Below are positions 8,776 to 17,779 of a stretch of 64,000 nt of DNA, piece after piece (positions within the stretch are counted from its first letter, which is position 1; each line of letters starts with the position of its first letter). The notes under the pieces are model-generated. The model worked only from the letters and a program-made list of their open reading frames with translations, was not told the origin of the DNA and searched no databases. The DNA is from Fidelibacterota bacterium SCGC AAA298-D23 (GTDB lineage: Bacteria > Fidelibacterota > Marinisomatia > Marinisomatales > Marinisomataceae). The stretch is from assembly GCA_000402655.1 (NCBI GenBank), contig AQSI01000004.1, forward strand, positions 1 to 64,000. The letters run 5' to 3'. A program made the translations under genes and the position numbers.

Positions 8776-10089
8776 ATGGATTTATTGAATCATCCAGTTG
8801 GAATTATATCTATTGTCTTATTTATCATTGCATATGCTTTTGTGATGACAGAGGAAGTTACGCACCTAAGGAAGTCTAAGCCCGTGCTTTTTACTGCAGG
8901 AATTATTTGGGCAATGATCGCTTGGGTAGGAGTGCAAACTGGAGATTCTTATACTGTTAAAAAAGAACTGATGCATGCTTTTGATGAATTTAATCAGTTG
9001 ATGCTCTTCCTTTTAGTAGCGATGACTTACATAAATTCAATGACTGAGAGAAATGTTTTCGAAAAATTGCGTTCTATTCTTCTAAATCAAAATTTTAGTT
9101 ATAAAAAATTATTTTGGATTACTGGGTTTATTTCATTTTTCTTATCGCCCATAGCGGATAACTTAACAACTGCACTTACAATGTGTGCAGTGGTATTAGC
9201 TGTTGGAAAAGGCAATAAAAATTTTACAAGTATAAGTTGTGTCAATATTGTTGTAGCTGCTAATGCTGGTGGTGCTTTTAGTCCTTTTGGAGATATAACA
9301 ACACTAATGGTTTGGCAGGCAGGTTATGTTGAATTTGTGCAATTTTTCAAACTCTTCTTACCTTCATTAGTAAATTTTATTATTCCGGCATTTATTATGA
9401 GTTTTTTCATTGATGGTTCTGCGGATGAAGTTGAAAATCCTCCTGTATTGTTAAAACGAGGTGCTGTGGCTATAAGCTGTTTATTCCTTGTTACAATCAT
9501 GATGGCGATCTCCTTTAAACAATTCCTTAAGCTTCCTCCTGTATTTGGTATGATGTTTGGATTGAGTCTTTTACAACTTTTTGGTTATTATTTAAAAAGA
9601 ACTTATTCTGCAGAGAGCAAAATTTCTCGTGATGGCTCAGATCAACCATTTGGAATATTTAAGCAAATTGCTCAAGCTGAGTGGGATACCTTATTATTTT
9701 TCTATGGAGTAATACTTTGTGTAGCTGGACTTTCAAAAATTGGTTATTTGGCACTGATAAATACTACACTATACGATGGTCTTGGTTTTACTATTGCAAA
9801 CTCTTTGATGGGAATTATATCTGCTTTAATTGATAATATACCTGTTATGTTTTCTGTTATTCAAATGCATGATACTACTACTATGGACTTAAATCAGTGG
9901 CTTTTAATTACTCTTACTGCAGGAGTTGGCGGAAGTTTACTTTCAATCGGTTCTGCACCTGGTGTTGCTTTGATGGGACAAGCAAAGGGAATTTATACAT
10001 TTTCAAGTCATCTTAGATGGACAGGAGTAATTTTCATTGGATATGTATTTAGTATTCTAACCCATCTATGGCTGTCAGGTATGATGTAA
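8776..10089 (+). CDS. nhaD: Na+/H+ antiporter NhaD
   Basis: NhaD-type Na+(Li+)/H+ antiporter, 437 residues with about 11-12 hydrophobic segments, of the ArsB/NhaD ion transporter superfamily. Distinctive stretches are FAYVMTEE-like AYAFVMTEEVTHLRKSKP, LSPIADNLTTALTM, NAGGAFSPFGDITTLMVWQ and SIGSAPGVALMGQAKG. It would exchange sodium for protons across the inner membrane. The position just after the nqr genes suggests use of, or defence against, the sodium gradient made by NQR. The 68-bp gap to nqrM is AT-rich and should hold divergent promoters. The stop overlaps the next start (TAATG). Confidence 0.93.
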   Translation: MDLLNHPVGIISIVLFIIAYAFVMTEEVTHLRKSKPVLFTAGIIWAMIAWVGVQTGDSYTVKKELMHAFDEFNQLMLFLLVAMTYINSMTERNVFEKLRSILLNQNFSYKKLFWITGFISFFLSPIADNLTTALTMCAVVLAVGKGNKNFTSISCVNIVVAANAGGAFSPFGDITTLMVWQAGYVEFVQFFKLFLPSLVNFIIPAFIMSFFIDGSADEVENPPVLLKRGAVAISCLFLVTIMMAISFKQFLKLPPVFGMMFGLSLLQLFGYYLKRTYSAESKISRDGSDQPFGIFKQIAQAEWDTLLFFYGVILCVAGLSKIGYLALINTTLYDGLGFTIANSLMGIISALIDNIPVMFSVIQMHDTTTMDLNQWLLITLTAGVGGSLLSIGSAPGVALMGQAKGIYTFSSHLRWTGVIFIGYVFSILTHLWLSGMM

Positions 10090-10628
10090 TGAGAATTACA
10101 AAAGTTACTACAAGAAATGGAGATGGTGGTAAAACAAACCTAGCCAAAGGAGAATCAGTCCTTAAGTCCGATAATATTATTCACTGTCTTGGAGAAGTAG
10201 ATGAATTAAGTAGTACTATTGGGGTTTGCCTGTCCTTTAGCCAAAACTCAGATATAACAGAGTTCTTAAAAAAAATTCAAAATAATTTATTTGACATAGG
10301 TGGACATATTTCGATGAATCTTGAAGATAATTCTATAATAAATGAAAAAATGATATTTGATTTAGAAGATCAAATAAATTATCTGAATAAGGACTTAGAA
10401 CCTCTAAAAGAATTTATTTTACCAAGCGGAGATAATTTTTCGTCAAATTTGCATCTTGCAAGAGCAATCACTAGAAGAGCTGAAAGATCTGCTGTAACAT
10501 TATACAATAATTCTTTGGACAATAATCCTGTAATAATGTATTTGAATCGTTTATCAGATTATTTTTTTGTTCTTTCAAGATATCATAATAAACAAAATAA
10601 TATCCCTGAAAATACTTGGCAGAGGTAA
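10089..10628 (+). CDS. Cob(I)alamin adenosyltransferase, PduO/MMAB type
   Basis: A 179-residue four-helix protein that adenosylates cob(I)alamin with ATP to make adenosylcobalamin. The N-terminal RITKVTTRNGDGGKTNLAKG is the ATP-binding signature of the PduO type; CLGEVDELSSTIGV and the C-terminal ARAITRRAERSAV with LNRLSDYFFVLSRY are equally diagnostic. An upstream in-frame ATG (10068) exists inside nhaD, but 10089 begins precisely at the family start and forms a TAATG overlap. Likely clients in this window are methylmalonyl-CoA mutase and the class II ribonucleotide reductase. Confidence 0.93.
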   Translation: MRITKVTTRNGDGGKTNLAKGESVLKSDNIIHCLGEVDELSSTIGVCLSFSQNSDITEFLKKIQNNLFDIGGHISMNLEDNSIINEKMIFDLEDQINYLNKDLEPLKEFILPSGDNFSSNLHLARAITRRAERSAVTLYNNSLDNNPVIMYLNRLSDYFFVLSRYHNKQNNIPENTWQR

Positions 10629-10631
10629 AAT

Positions 10632-11631
10632 ATGGATTTTCATCAAATAAAATCCATTATCGATAAACACGATAAAATCTTTATTTCATCTCATATTAAT
10701 CCGGATGGAGATAGTCTAGGTTCTGCATATGCTATGTACAAATATTTAGATTCAATTGGCAAAGATTGTATTATCGTTAATCACTCTCCAATACCAGAAG
10801 TATATAATTTTTTGAATGAAAATAATATTTTTCAAGAGCTTGATGAAGATTCAGCATCATTTATTAAAAAAGCAGATTTAGGATTGATATTAGATATTGG
10901 AGATTTTTATAGATTGGGAGATGTAGCATTTTTGGTAGAGGAAAATAATATTGAAACATTAAGTATTGATCATCACGCAAAATCTGATAATGATTTATTT
11001 AAGAAAGAATATATTGATGTCAAAGCATCATCAGTTGGTGAAATTTTATATTCTTTCTTTAAAGAGATTGACCATAAAATTTCAGAAGAAATTATGCTAG
11101 GTATTTACGTGGCTGTTTTAACAGATACTGGTTCATTTAGATATAGCAACACAACTGATATTTGTCATCAAGTTGCCGTTGATGCAATTCAAATGGGATT
11201 AGACATTTCTAAAGTATATCAAAACATTTATGAAAACTCTTCAGTTAGCAGAATGAAGCTTTTAGGAAATGTGATTCAAAAATTAAATTATGATTGCAAT
11301 GATGAGTTAGTTTGGTTTTCTTTGAATCATGACATGATTAAAGAGGTCAATGGCTCAAATCAAGATTTTGACGGGTTTACAGATTTTTTTAGAGGAATTA
11401 AGGGAGTTGAAGTTTCCTTAATGCTCTATGACCTTGGTGGAAAGGTTAGATTAAGTTTTAGATCAAAGGGAAAGTACAAAGTTAGTGAGATTGCAAAAAA
11501 AAATGGGTGGAGGCGGACATCCTTTTGCAGCTGCAGCACTAGTAGAAGGTGAATTTTCAGATGTCAAATCAACAGTTTTAAATTTAATGTCAACATATAT
11601 AAGCAGATTCAATGAAGATAATCATAGCTAA
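10632..11631 (+). CDS. DHH/DHHA1 phosphoesterase (NrnA-like), frameshifted near C-terminus
   Basis: NrnA-like bifunctional nanoRNase / pAp phosphatase family. The DHH domain has HINPDGDSLGSAYAM near residue 21 and SIDHHAKSDND near residue 115. The uninterrupted reading frame ends at 11552 with a nonsense tail. After an A9 run (11495-11503) the other frame resumes MGGGGHPFAAAALVEGEF, the DHHA1 GGGGH substrate-binding motif, and continues to TAA at 11629-11631, overlapping ispH by 20 bp. One A fewer restores a 332-residue protein of normal family length. The cause may be a sequencing error, a real mutation or transcriptional slippage. The function assigned is family-level. Confidence 0.85.
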
Positions 11632-12478
11632 AGATGCAGGATATTGTTTTGGAGTAAGAGATGCTGTAAATAGCGCTTACGAAATGAGCAAAAAATATGG
11701 AGAAGTCTATATGTTAGGAGATATTGTTCATAATGAAAGTGTGGTAAGTGATTTAGAAAAACAAGGCGTAAGAGTTGTTGAGAAGCTTGATCAGATTCCA
11801 AAAAACAAACCTGTTCTTTTCAGAGCTCATGGTACTGCGAAAGAGGTTTGGAAAAAAGCTGAAGATAAAAAAATGAATATTATCGATGCTACATGCCCTT
11901 TAGTTCATGAAATACATCACGAAGTAAAAGTATTACATAAAGAAGGTAGAAAAATTATCATCATTGGAGACCATGGTCACGATGAAGTAATTGGAATTGC
12001 TAGTCAAGTACCAGATCCAGTGATTGTTGCTTCAGTAGAAGAGGCTGAGGCACTAAGAAAAACAAAGAAAGCTGGAGTTGTAACGCAATCAACTCAAACA
12101 ATTGAAAACGTTCAAGATATTATAAACATTTTAATGACTAAGGTTTTTGATTTAAGATTTGTTAATACGATTTGCTTTCCAACGAAAAGAAATCAAGAAC
12201 AAATTAAAGAGTTGTCTGAAGTAACTGACTTAATGATTATTATAGGATCATTTACAAGTGCTAATTCCAAACGTTTAGCTGAATTAAGCTCAGAAAGGAA
12301 TAAAAATACATTTCAGGTTACTTGTGCAGCAGAAATTAATTCATCTTGGTTTAAAGATGATGTAAATTCCGTAGGGATATCCGCAGGAGCTTCAACTCCA
12401 GACTGGATAATCGAATCAGTAATTAAAAAAGTCAAAGAAATAACAAATACAGTAGAAAAGGAAATAATTCATGAGTAA
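11612..12478 (+). CDS. ispH: 4-hydroxy-3-methylbut-2-enyl diphosphate reductase
   Basis: IspH (LytB), 288 residues, last enzyme of the non-mevalonate isoprenoid pathway, producing IPP and DMAPP. Three conserved cysteines that hold the iron-sulfur cluster are visible in [10 protein letters not shown] (residue about 12), [10 protein letters not shown] and [13 protein letters not shown]. The last motif reads [10 protein letters not shown] rather than the common TICxATxxRQ. It shares its start region with the DHH gene upstream and overlaps pdxS by 8 bp (ATGAGTAA). The companion dxs gene is 1.4 kb downstream, so two steps of the pathway are clustered. Confidence 0.96.
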   Translation: MKIIIAKDAGYCFGVRDAVNSAYEMSKKYGEVYMLGDIVHNESVVSDLEKQGVRVVEKLDQIPKNKPVLFRAHGTAKEVWKKAEDKKMNIIDATCPLVHEIHHEVKVLHKEGRKIIIIGDHGHDEVIGIASQVPDPVIVASVEEAEALRKTKKAGVVTQSTQTIENVQDIINILMTKVFDLRFVNTICFPTKRNQEQIKELSEVTDLMIIIGSFTSANSKRLAELSSERNKNTFQVTCAAEINSSWFKDDVNSVGISAGASTPDWIIESVIKKVKEITNTVEKEIIHE

Positions 12479-13343
12479 AGAGTCTTTCAAAGTTAAAGTC
12501 GGTTTAGCAGAGATGCTAAAAGGTGGGGTAATTATGGATGTTACTAATTTAGAACAAGCCAAAATTGCAGAAGATGCAGGAGCAGTTTCTGTTATGGCTT
12601 TAGAGAGAATTCCATCTGATATAAGAAAAGATGGTGGGGTGGCAAGAATGAGTAACCCTCACATGATAAAAGAAATACAGGATAATGTTTCAATACCGGT
12701 TATGGCAAAATGTAGAATTGGTCATTTTGCTGAAGCACAAATTTTAGAAGCCCTAGAAGTTGACTTTATAGATGAAAGTGAAGTACTTACAACGGCTGAT
12801 GAACATGCCCATGTAGATAAACATCCTTTCAAGGTTCCATTTGTATGTGGCGCAAGAGACCTTGGCGAAGCTTTACGAAGGATTAACGAAGGTGCAGCAT
12901 TGATTAGAACTAAAGGTGAAGCTGGTAGTGGAAATATTGTTGAAGCTGTAAGACATATGAAAATGATTACTTCACAAATTATCGAACTTCAAGATGCTGA
13001 TTTATCAAAAAAAGCGGAAGAATTTAGAGTTCCTTTAGATTTAGTAGAAGAGGTAGCTAAAAATCAAAAACTCACAGTTCCTAATTTTGCTGCTGGAGGA
13101 ATTGCTACTCCTGCAGATGCTTCTTTAATGATGCAACTCGGTGCTGAAACAGTTTTTGTAGGTTCTGGTATTTTTAAAAGTGATGACCCTTCAGAAAGAG
13201 CTCATGCAATTGTTAAGGCTGTTACACATTTTAAGAGTGCAAAAGATGTTTTAGCCGCTTCATATGATTTAAAAAATGCCATGAAGGGAATTTTAATGTC
13301 TGACATTCCTGAAGATGAAAAATTTTCTAATAGAGGTGACTAA
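12471..13343 (+). CDS. pdxS: Pyridoxal 5'-phosphate synthase, lyase subunit
   Basis: PdxS (Pdx1), 290 residues, a TIM-barrel that makes PLP from ribose 5-phosphate, glyceraldehyde 3-phosphate and ammonia from PdxT. Hallmarks are [58 protein letters not shown] and [17 protein letters not shown]; the active-site lysines lie in MAKCRIG and RTKGEAG. The gene is near-canonical in length and immediately precedes pdxT, so the complex is encoded in one transcript. Confidence 0.97.
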   Translation: MSKESFKVKVGLAEMLKGGVIMDVTNLEQAKIAEDAGAVSVMALERIPSDIRKDGGVARMSNPHMIKEIQDNVSIPVMAKCRIGHFAEAQILEALEVDFIDESEVLTTADEHAHVDKHPFKVPFVCGARDLGEALRRINEGAALIRTKGEAGSGNIVEAVRHMKMITSQIIELQDADLSKKAEEFRVPLDLVEEVAKNQKLTVPNFAAGGIATPADASLMMQLGAETVFVGSGIFKSDDPSERAHAIVKAVTHFKSAKDVLAASYDLKNAMKGILMSDIPEDEKFSNRGD

Positions 13344-13345
13344 TT

Positions 13346-13921
13346 GTGATTGGTGTCCTTGCACTTCAAGGAAATTTTGATTCTCATATTAAAATTCTTA
13401 AAAAAATTAATTTAAAACATAAATTAGTTAAAACAAGTAATGATCTAATTTCTATCAATGGTCTTATTATACCAGGAGGAGAATCTACCACAATGACAAA
13501 TCTTCTTAGAAAAAATCCAAGTTTAGTTGATGGTATTAATAGCCTTGCAAAAAATAAACCAATTTTAGGTTCTTGTGCTGGACTAATTTTGATGTCTAAA
13601 GAATCAAACGATTCGAGAGTACATAATTTTGCTTTTTTAGATGTGATAACTAGTAGAAACGCTTACGGAAGACAAGTACACTCATTTGAATCTAGAATTA
13701 ATGTTAAGGATGGCTCAATGAAATCTGATATTGAAGTTTTATTTATTAGAGCTCCAAAAATAGATAAAATAAATAATGATGTTGAAGTTTTAGCAACTTA
13801 TAAGGAAGAAGTGGTTGCAGTTAGGCAAGGGAAACATATTGGAATTTCTTGTCATCCTGAGTTATTGAATGAAACTTTAATACATGAAATTTGTTTCAAA
13901 GGAAAACATGAAGTATCTTGA
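13346..13921 (+). CDS. pdxT: Pyridoxal 5'-phosphate synthase, glutaminase subunit
   Basis: PdxT, 191 residues, class I glutamine amidotransferase that feeds ammonia to PdxS. The N-terminus IGVLALQGNFDSH, the oxyanion-region PGGESTTMTNLL, the nucleophile motif GSCAGLILM and the catalytic His-Glu pair in ISCHPELL are all present. The start is a GTG at 13346, two bases after the pdxS stop. The 3' end overlaps dxs by 14 bp. Confidence 0.95.
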   Translation: MIGVLALQGNFDSHIKILKKINLKHKLVKTSNDLISINGLIIPGGESTTMTNLLRKNPSLVDGINSLAKNKPILGSCAGLILMSKESNDSRVHNFAFLDVITSRNAYGRQVHSFESRINVKDGSMKSDIEVLFIRAPKIDKINNDVEVLATYKEEVVAVRQGKHIGISCHPELLNETLIHEICFKGKHEVS

Positions 13922-15779
13922 AAAGATTAACTCACCAAAGGATTTAAAAAGTATTCCAAAAGAGGAGTTAGTTGAAGTATGCAAAGAACTTCGAACTTAT
14001 ATTACTGATACAATTAATGAAATTGGAGGACATTTAGCTCCAACTCTTGGCGCAGTTGAAATAACAACCGCTATTCACTATGTTTTCGATGCTCCAAGAG
14101 ATAAAATTGTATGGGATACAGGCCATCAGGCATATGCTCATAAAGTATTAACGGGTAGATATAATCAATTTCCTACTATTAGAAGATATAAAGGGTTAAG
14201 TGGTTTTTTAAAAAGATCTGAAAGTGAATACGATGTTTTTGGTGCTGGTCATGCATCAACATCAATTTCTGCTGCTTTAGGAATGGCTGTAAGTAGAAAT
14301 TTAGAAAATGATAATTTCAAAGTCGTAAGTATTATTGGTGATGGAGCTCTGTCTGGTGGACTTGCATTTGAAGCTCTAAATAACGCCGGAAATATTAGAA
14401 AGCAAATGCTTGTTATTGTAAATGACAATGACATGTCTATTAGCCCAAATGTTGGGGCATTCAGAAACTATTTGGTCAAAATAGCAACAAACAAGAAATA
14501 CAATAAAATTAGAAGATGGATTTATAGAGCTATTAAGAAACTTCCAAAAAGTTTAAAAATCGTGGAATCTATTTTAAGAAAAGCCGAATCCAGTGCTAAA
14601 AAATTCTTTCTTCCTACAACAGTTTTTGAAGATTTAGGTTTTAGATATTTTGGACCGGTTGATGGTCATAATATCGAAGAAATGGTTGAGATTTTAGAAA
14701 ATATAAAGGACTACGATAGTCCAGTAGTATTACACACCATTACAAAAAAAGGTAAAGGTCTTGATTACGCAGAAGATGATCCAATTAAATTTCATGGCGT
14801 TAAAGAAAAGAAAAAAGGTGTTGCCGTAATTAAAAATCAAGCTCCAATATATCAGAACGTATTTGGAGAAGTTTTATGCGATTTAGCTGAAAAGAACAAG
14901 AATATTGTCGCAATAACTGCTGCAATGAGAGAAGGGACAGGTTTGGTTGATTATTCTTCAAGATTCCCTGAAAGGTTTTATGATGTAGGTATAGCTGAAG
15001 GACACGCTGTAACTTTTAGTGGCGGTTTATCAACTGAAGGAAAAATTCCTGTTGTTGCAATCTACTCAACTTTTCTCCAAAGAGCCTTTGATCATATAGT
15101 ACATGATATTGCTTTACAAAATTTACCTGTTATTTTTTGTTTAGATCGCTCAGGCTTAGTTGGTGAGGACGGCGCAACTCATCACGGAGTTTTAGATATT
15201 TCATATTTAAGATGTATACAAAATATTATTATTTCTGCTCCGAAAGATGGAAATGAGTTAAGAAATTTACTTTACACTGCAACCCTAAATACCACAAAAC
15301 CATTTACCATAAGATACCCTAAAGAACAATCGGTAAAATTTGAAAAAAATTCTCCACAAAAGATTGAAATAGGTACATGGGAGGTATTGAAAAAAGGAAA
15401 TGATTTACTAATTTTGTCAGTTGGATCTATGGTTAATAAGAGTTTAGAAATACATAGTATGCTTTTGGAAAAAGGTATTTCTTCTGAGATTGTTAATTGT
15501 AGATTTATCAAACCTATGGATGAAAACTATTTAAATGAATCTTTAGCAAAATATAAATTAGTTGTTACAATTGAAGAAGGTGTAACAGATGGTGGATTTG
15601 GTGAAGGAATAATCAACTTTTCTAACAAAAAGTATTTCAAAAATTCTTTTTTAACATTAGGAGTTCCTAACAGGTTTGTAGATCATGGACCAAGAAATAT
15701 TTTATTAGAAGAAATAGGGCTAGATTCAATGACTTTATTTGAAAAGATTTATAATTTTTCAAGGAAATCAAATGAGTAA
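13908..15779 (+). CDS. dxs: 1-deoxy-D-xylulose-5-phosphate synthase
   Basis: Dxs, 623 residues, a thiamine-diphosphate enzyme that condenses pyruvate and glyceraldehyde 3-phosphate at the entry of the non-mevalonate pathway. Motifs: ETTAIHYVFDAPRDKIVWD-like start, VWDTGHQAYAHKVLTG, the TPP motif IIGDGALSGG...NNAGN, and transketolase-like RSGLVGEDGATHHGV. I chose ATG 13908, where AAAGGA lies five bases upstream, over the earlier in-frame ATG at 13884 inside pdxT. The Dxs product also feeds PLP synthesis in other bacteria, though PdxST makes that unnecessary here. It overlaps the next gene by 8 bp. Confidence 0.96.
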   Translation: MKYLEKINSPKDLKSIPKEELVEVCKELRTYITDTINEIGGHLAPTLGAVEITTAIHYVFDAPRDKIVWDTGHQAYAHKVLTGRYNQFPTIRRYKGLSGFLKRSESEYDVFGAGHASTSISAALGMAVSRNLENDNFKVVSIIGDGALSGGLAFEALNNAGNIRKQMLVIVNDNDMSISPNVGAFRNYLVKIATNKKYNKIRRWIYRAIKKLPKSLKIVESILRKAESSAKKFFLPTTVFEDLGFRYFGPVDGHNIEEMVEILENIKDYDSPVVLHTITKKGKGLDYAEDDPIKFHGVKEKKKGVAVIKNQAPIYQNVFGEVLCDLAEKNKNIVAITAAMREGTGLVDYSSRFPERFYDVGIAEGHAVTFSGGLSTEGKIPVVAIYSTFLQRAFDHIVHDIALQNLPVIFCLDRSGLVGEDGATHHGVLDISYLRCIQNIIISAPKDGNELRNLLYTATLNTTKPFTIRYPKEQSVKFEKNSPQKIEIGTWEVLKKGNDLLILSVGSMVNKSLEIHSMLLEKGISSEIVNCRFIKPMDENYLNESLAKYKLVVTIEEGVTDGGFGEGIINFSNKKYFKNSFLTLGVPNRFVDHGPRNILLEEIGLDSMTLFEKIYNFSRKSNE

Positions 15780-17367
15780 AAAAGTTGAAAGAAAAGGCAG
15801 TTTTAAAAGCATTAGTGGTGATGAATTGAAGGACTTCTATTCATCATCAAACAAAGAAAAAAACTACAATATTGATCCAGGAAGTTTTCCATATACTAGA
15901 GGTATTCATAAGAATATGTATAGAGGAAAATTATGGACAATGAGACAATTTTCAGGATTTAGCACACCAGAAAAAACTAATTCGAGATATAAATATTTAC
16001 TTAAAAATGGTCAAACTGGCTTATCCGTAGCTTATGATATGCCAACTTTGATGGGATATGATCCAGATCACGAGCTATCTTCAGGAGAAGTCGGTGTTTG
16101 TGGTGTAAATGTAGCTTCATTAAAGGACATGGAAATTCTTTTTGATGGAATAAATCTTGAAAATATTTCAGTATCACAGACAATAAATGGACCTGCAATT
16201 ATTCTTTTTGCATTTTATGTAGCGCTTGCTAAGAAAAATGGAATTGATATCAGTAAATTGCGAGGAACCTTACAAAATGATGCATTAAAAGAGTATATGG
16301 CGCAAAAAGAGTGGATTTTTCCTCCCGAACCATCTGTTAAACTTGTTGTAGATATTATAGAATATTGTTCTGAAAACATGCCTTTATATAATCCTGTTTC
16401 AGTCAGTGGATATCATATCAGGGAAGCTGGATCTACCGCTGCACAAGAGCTTGCTTTTACATTAAATAATGGATTTGCATATATTGAAGAGTGCCTTGAA
16501 AGAGGATTAAAAATAGATAATTTTGCTCATAGATTATCTTTTTTCTTTAACGCTCACATGGATTTTTTTGAAGAAATTGCTAAATATAGGGCTGCACGAA
16601 GAATTTGGGCAAATCGACTTAAAAATCAATATGGCGCAAAAAATGAAAGTTCATTAAAACTTAAATTTCATACTCAAACAGCAGGATGCTCATTAACAGC
16701 TCAACAGCCAGAAAATAATATTGTTCGTACTGCTTTGGAAGCAATGTCAGCAGTTTTAGGCGGAACGAATTCATTACATACTAATTCGTTGGATGAAACA
16801 TTAGCTTTACCTTCCGAAAAAGCTGCCAAAATAGCGCTTAGAACCCAGCAGATTATAGCTTTTGAAACTGGTGTACCTAATGTAGCTGACCCTTTAGGTG
16901 GTTCATGGTACATAGAAGAGTTAACTGATAAGCTTGAAAAACAAGCACTAAAGTATTTTGACGAAATACATGAAATGGGTGGCACGGTGCAAGCTATCGA
17001 AGATGGATATTTTCAAAAAAAGATAGCAGAATCAGCATCTATTTATCAAGAATCAGTTGATTCTAAAGAAAGAATTATTGTTGGAGTAAATGATTTTATT
17101 GAGCAAGACGAAGAACTAGATATAGAGATTCTCAAAATTTCAAGAGATGCTCAAGATACGCAAGAACATAAAATAAAAACTCTAAGAAAAAATAGAGACG
17201 AAAAAATTTTGCAAGAAAAGATGAAAAAACTAAGCGATGCTTGCAAAAATGATTTAAATTTAGTTCCTTTTTTGATAGAAGTAGCTGAACAGGGCGGAAC
17301 TGTCGGTGAAATCGTAGAAGTAATGAAAAAAGTCTATGGTGAATGGGAAGAATCTTTTGGAATATAA
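15772..17367 (+). CDS. Methylmalonyl-CoA mutase large subunit, catalytic domain only
   Basis: A 531-residue acyl-CoA mutase large subunit that interconverts methylmalonyl-CoA and succinyl-CoA using adenosylcobalamin. It shows the TIM-barrel signatures PYTRGIHKNMYRGKLWTMRQ, GLSVAYDMPTLMGYDPDH, KFHTQTAGCSLTAQQPENN and VADPLGGSWYIEELTD. There is no C-terminal B12-binding domain (DxHxxG), so a separate small subunit must be encoded outside the window. ATG 15772 follows AAGGA by about six bases; an in-frame upstream ATG at 15739 lies within dxs and is not supported. Isobutyryl- or another acyl-CoA mutase cannot be excluded. Confidence 0.9.
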   Translation: MSKKVERKGSFKSISGDELKDFYSSSNKEKNYNIDPGSFPYTRGIHKNMYRGKLWTMRQFSGFSTPEKTNSRYKYLLKNGQTGLSVAYDMPTLMGYDPDHELSSGEVGVCGVNVASLKDMEILFDGINLENISVSQTINGPAIILFAFYVALAKKNGIDISKLRGTLQNDALKEYMAQKEWIFPPEPSVKLVVDIIEYCSENMPLYNPVSVSGYHIREAGSTAAQELAFTLNNGFAYIEECLERGLKIDNFAHRLSFFFNAHMDFFEEIAKYRAARRIWANRLKNQYGAKNESSLKLKFHTQTAGCSLTAQQPENNIVRTALEAMSAVLGGTNSLHTNSLDETLALPSEKAAKIALRTQQIIAFETGVPNVADPLGGSWYIEELTDKLEKQALKYFDEIHEMGGTVQAIEDGYFQKKIAESASIYQESVDSKERIIVGVNDFIEQDEELDIEILKISRDAQDTQEHKIKTLRKNRDEKILQEKMKKLSDACKNDLNLVPFLIEVAEQGGTVGEIVEVMKKVYGEWEESFGI

Positions 17368-17370
17368 ATT

Positions 17371-17779
17371 ATGAACAAAGTTACTACATCAACTCTAATT
17401 ATTTTTACTTTAATTGCTGGTTGGGTTTTTTATCTAACCAATATAAAGAAAGATAATGCATTAACTGTGAGATATTATTCTATTTCGGAACTAGCTAAAG
17501 AATCTAATGATATTCAAAAAATAAAAGTTGGTGGTTATATAAAGCCAAATTCAATAAATATATCGGAAGAGGACCAACTTGAAGTATCTTTTTTTTGTGT
17601 ATCAAAATAATGATAGTGTGAAAGTTACTTATTATGGAATAAGACCAGATCTATTTAAAGATGACGCTGAGGTAGTTGTTTCCGGTTCATATACTAATAA
17701 TCTTATTTCAGCAACAGAATTACAAACTAAATGCGCTTCAAGATATGAAGGCGATCTTAAAAACATAGAGAAAATATAA
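17371..17779 (+). pseudogene. ccmE: Cytochrome c maturation haem chaperone CcmE, CxxxY variant, one-base frameshift
   Basis: CcmE carries haem across the periplasm to CcmF. Two overlapping frames together give a normal CcmE: an N-terminal membrane anchor (residues about 7-23), then an OB-fold with VTYYGIRPDLFKDDAEVVVSG, near the family's YxGxxPDLFxxxxxVVxxG. The frame breaks at a T8 run (17589-17596); with seven Ts a 135-residue protein is continuous. The haem-attachment motif reads KCASRY, so the canonical His (HxxxY) is Cys, as in the System I* CcmE of archaea and some bacteria. The last base of the stop codon starts ccmF. Whether the frameshift is real is unknown. Confidence 0.85.

Noticed and set aside
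11495..11503. Programmed -1 ribosomal frameshift in the DHH phosphoesterase
   Set aside because: The continuing frame requires skipping one base (+1, or eight As), whereas -1 slippage on A-rich heptamers would give the third, nonsense frame.
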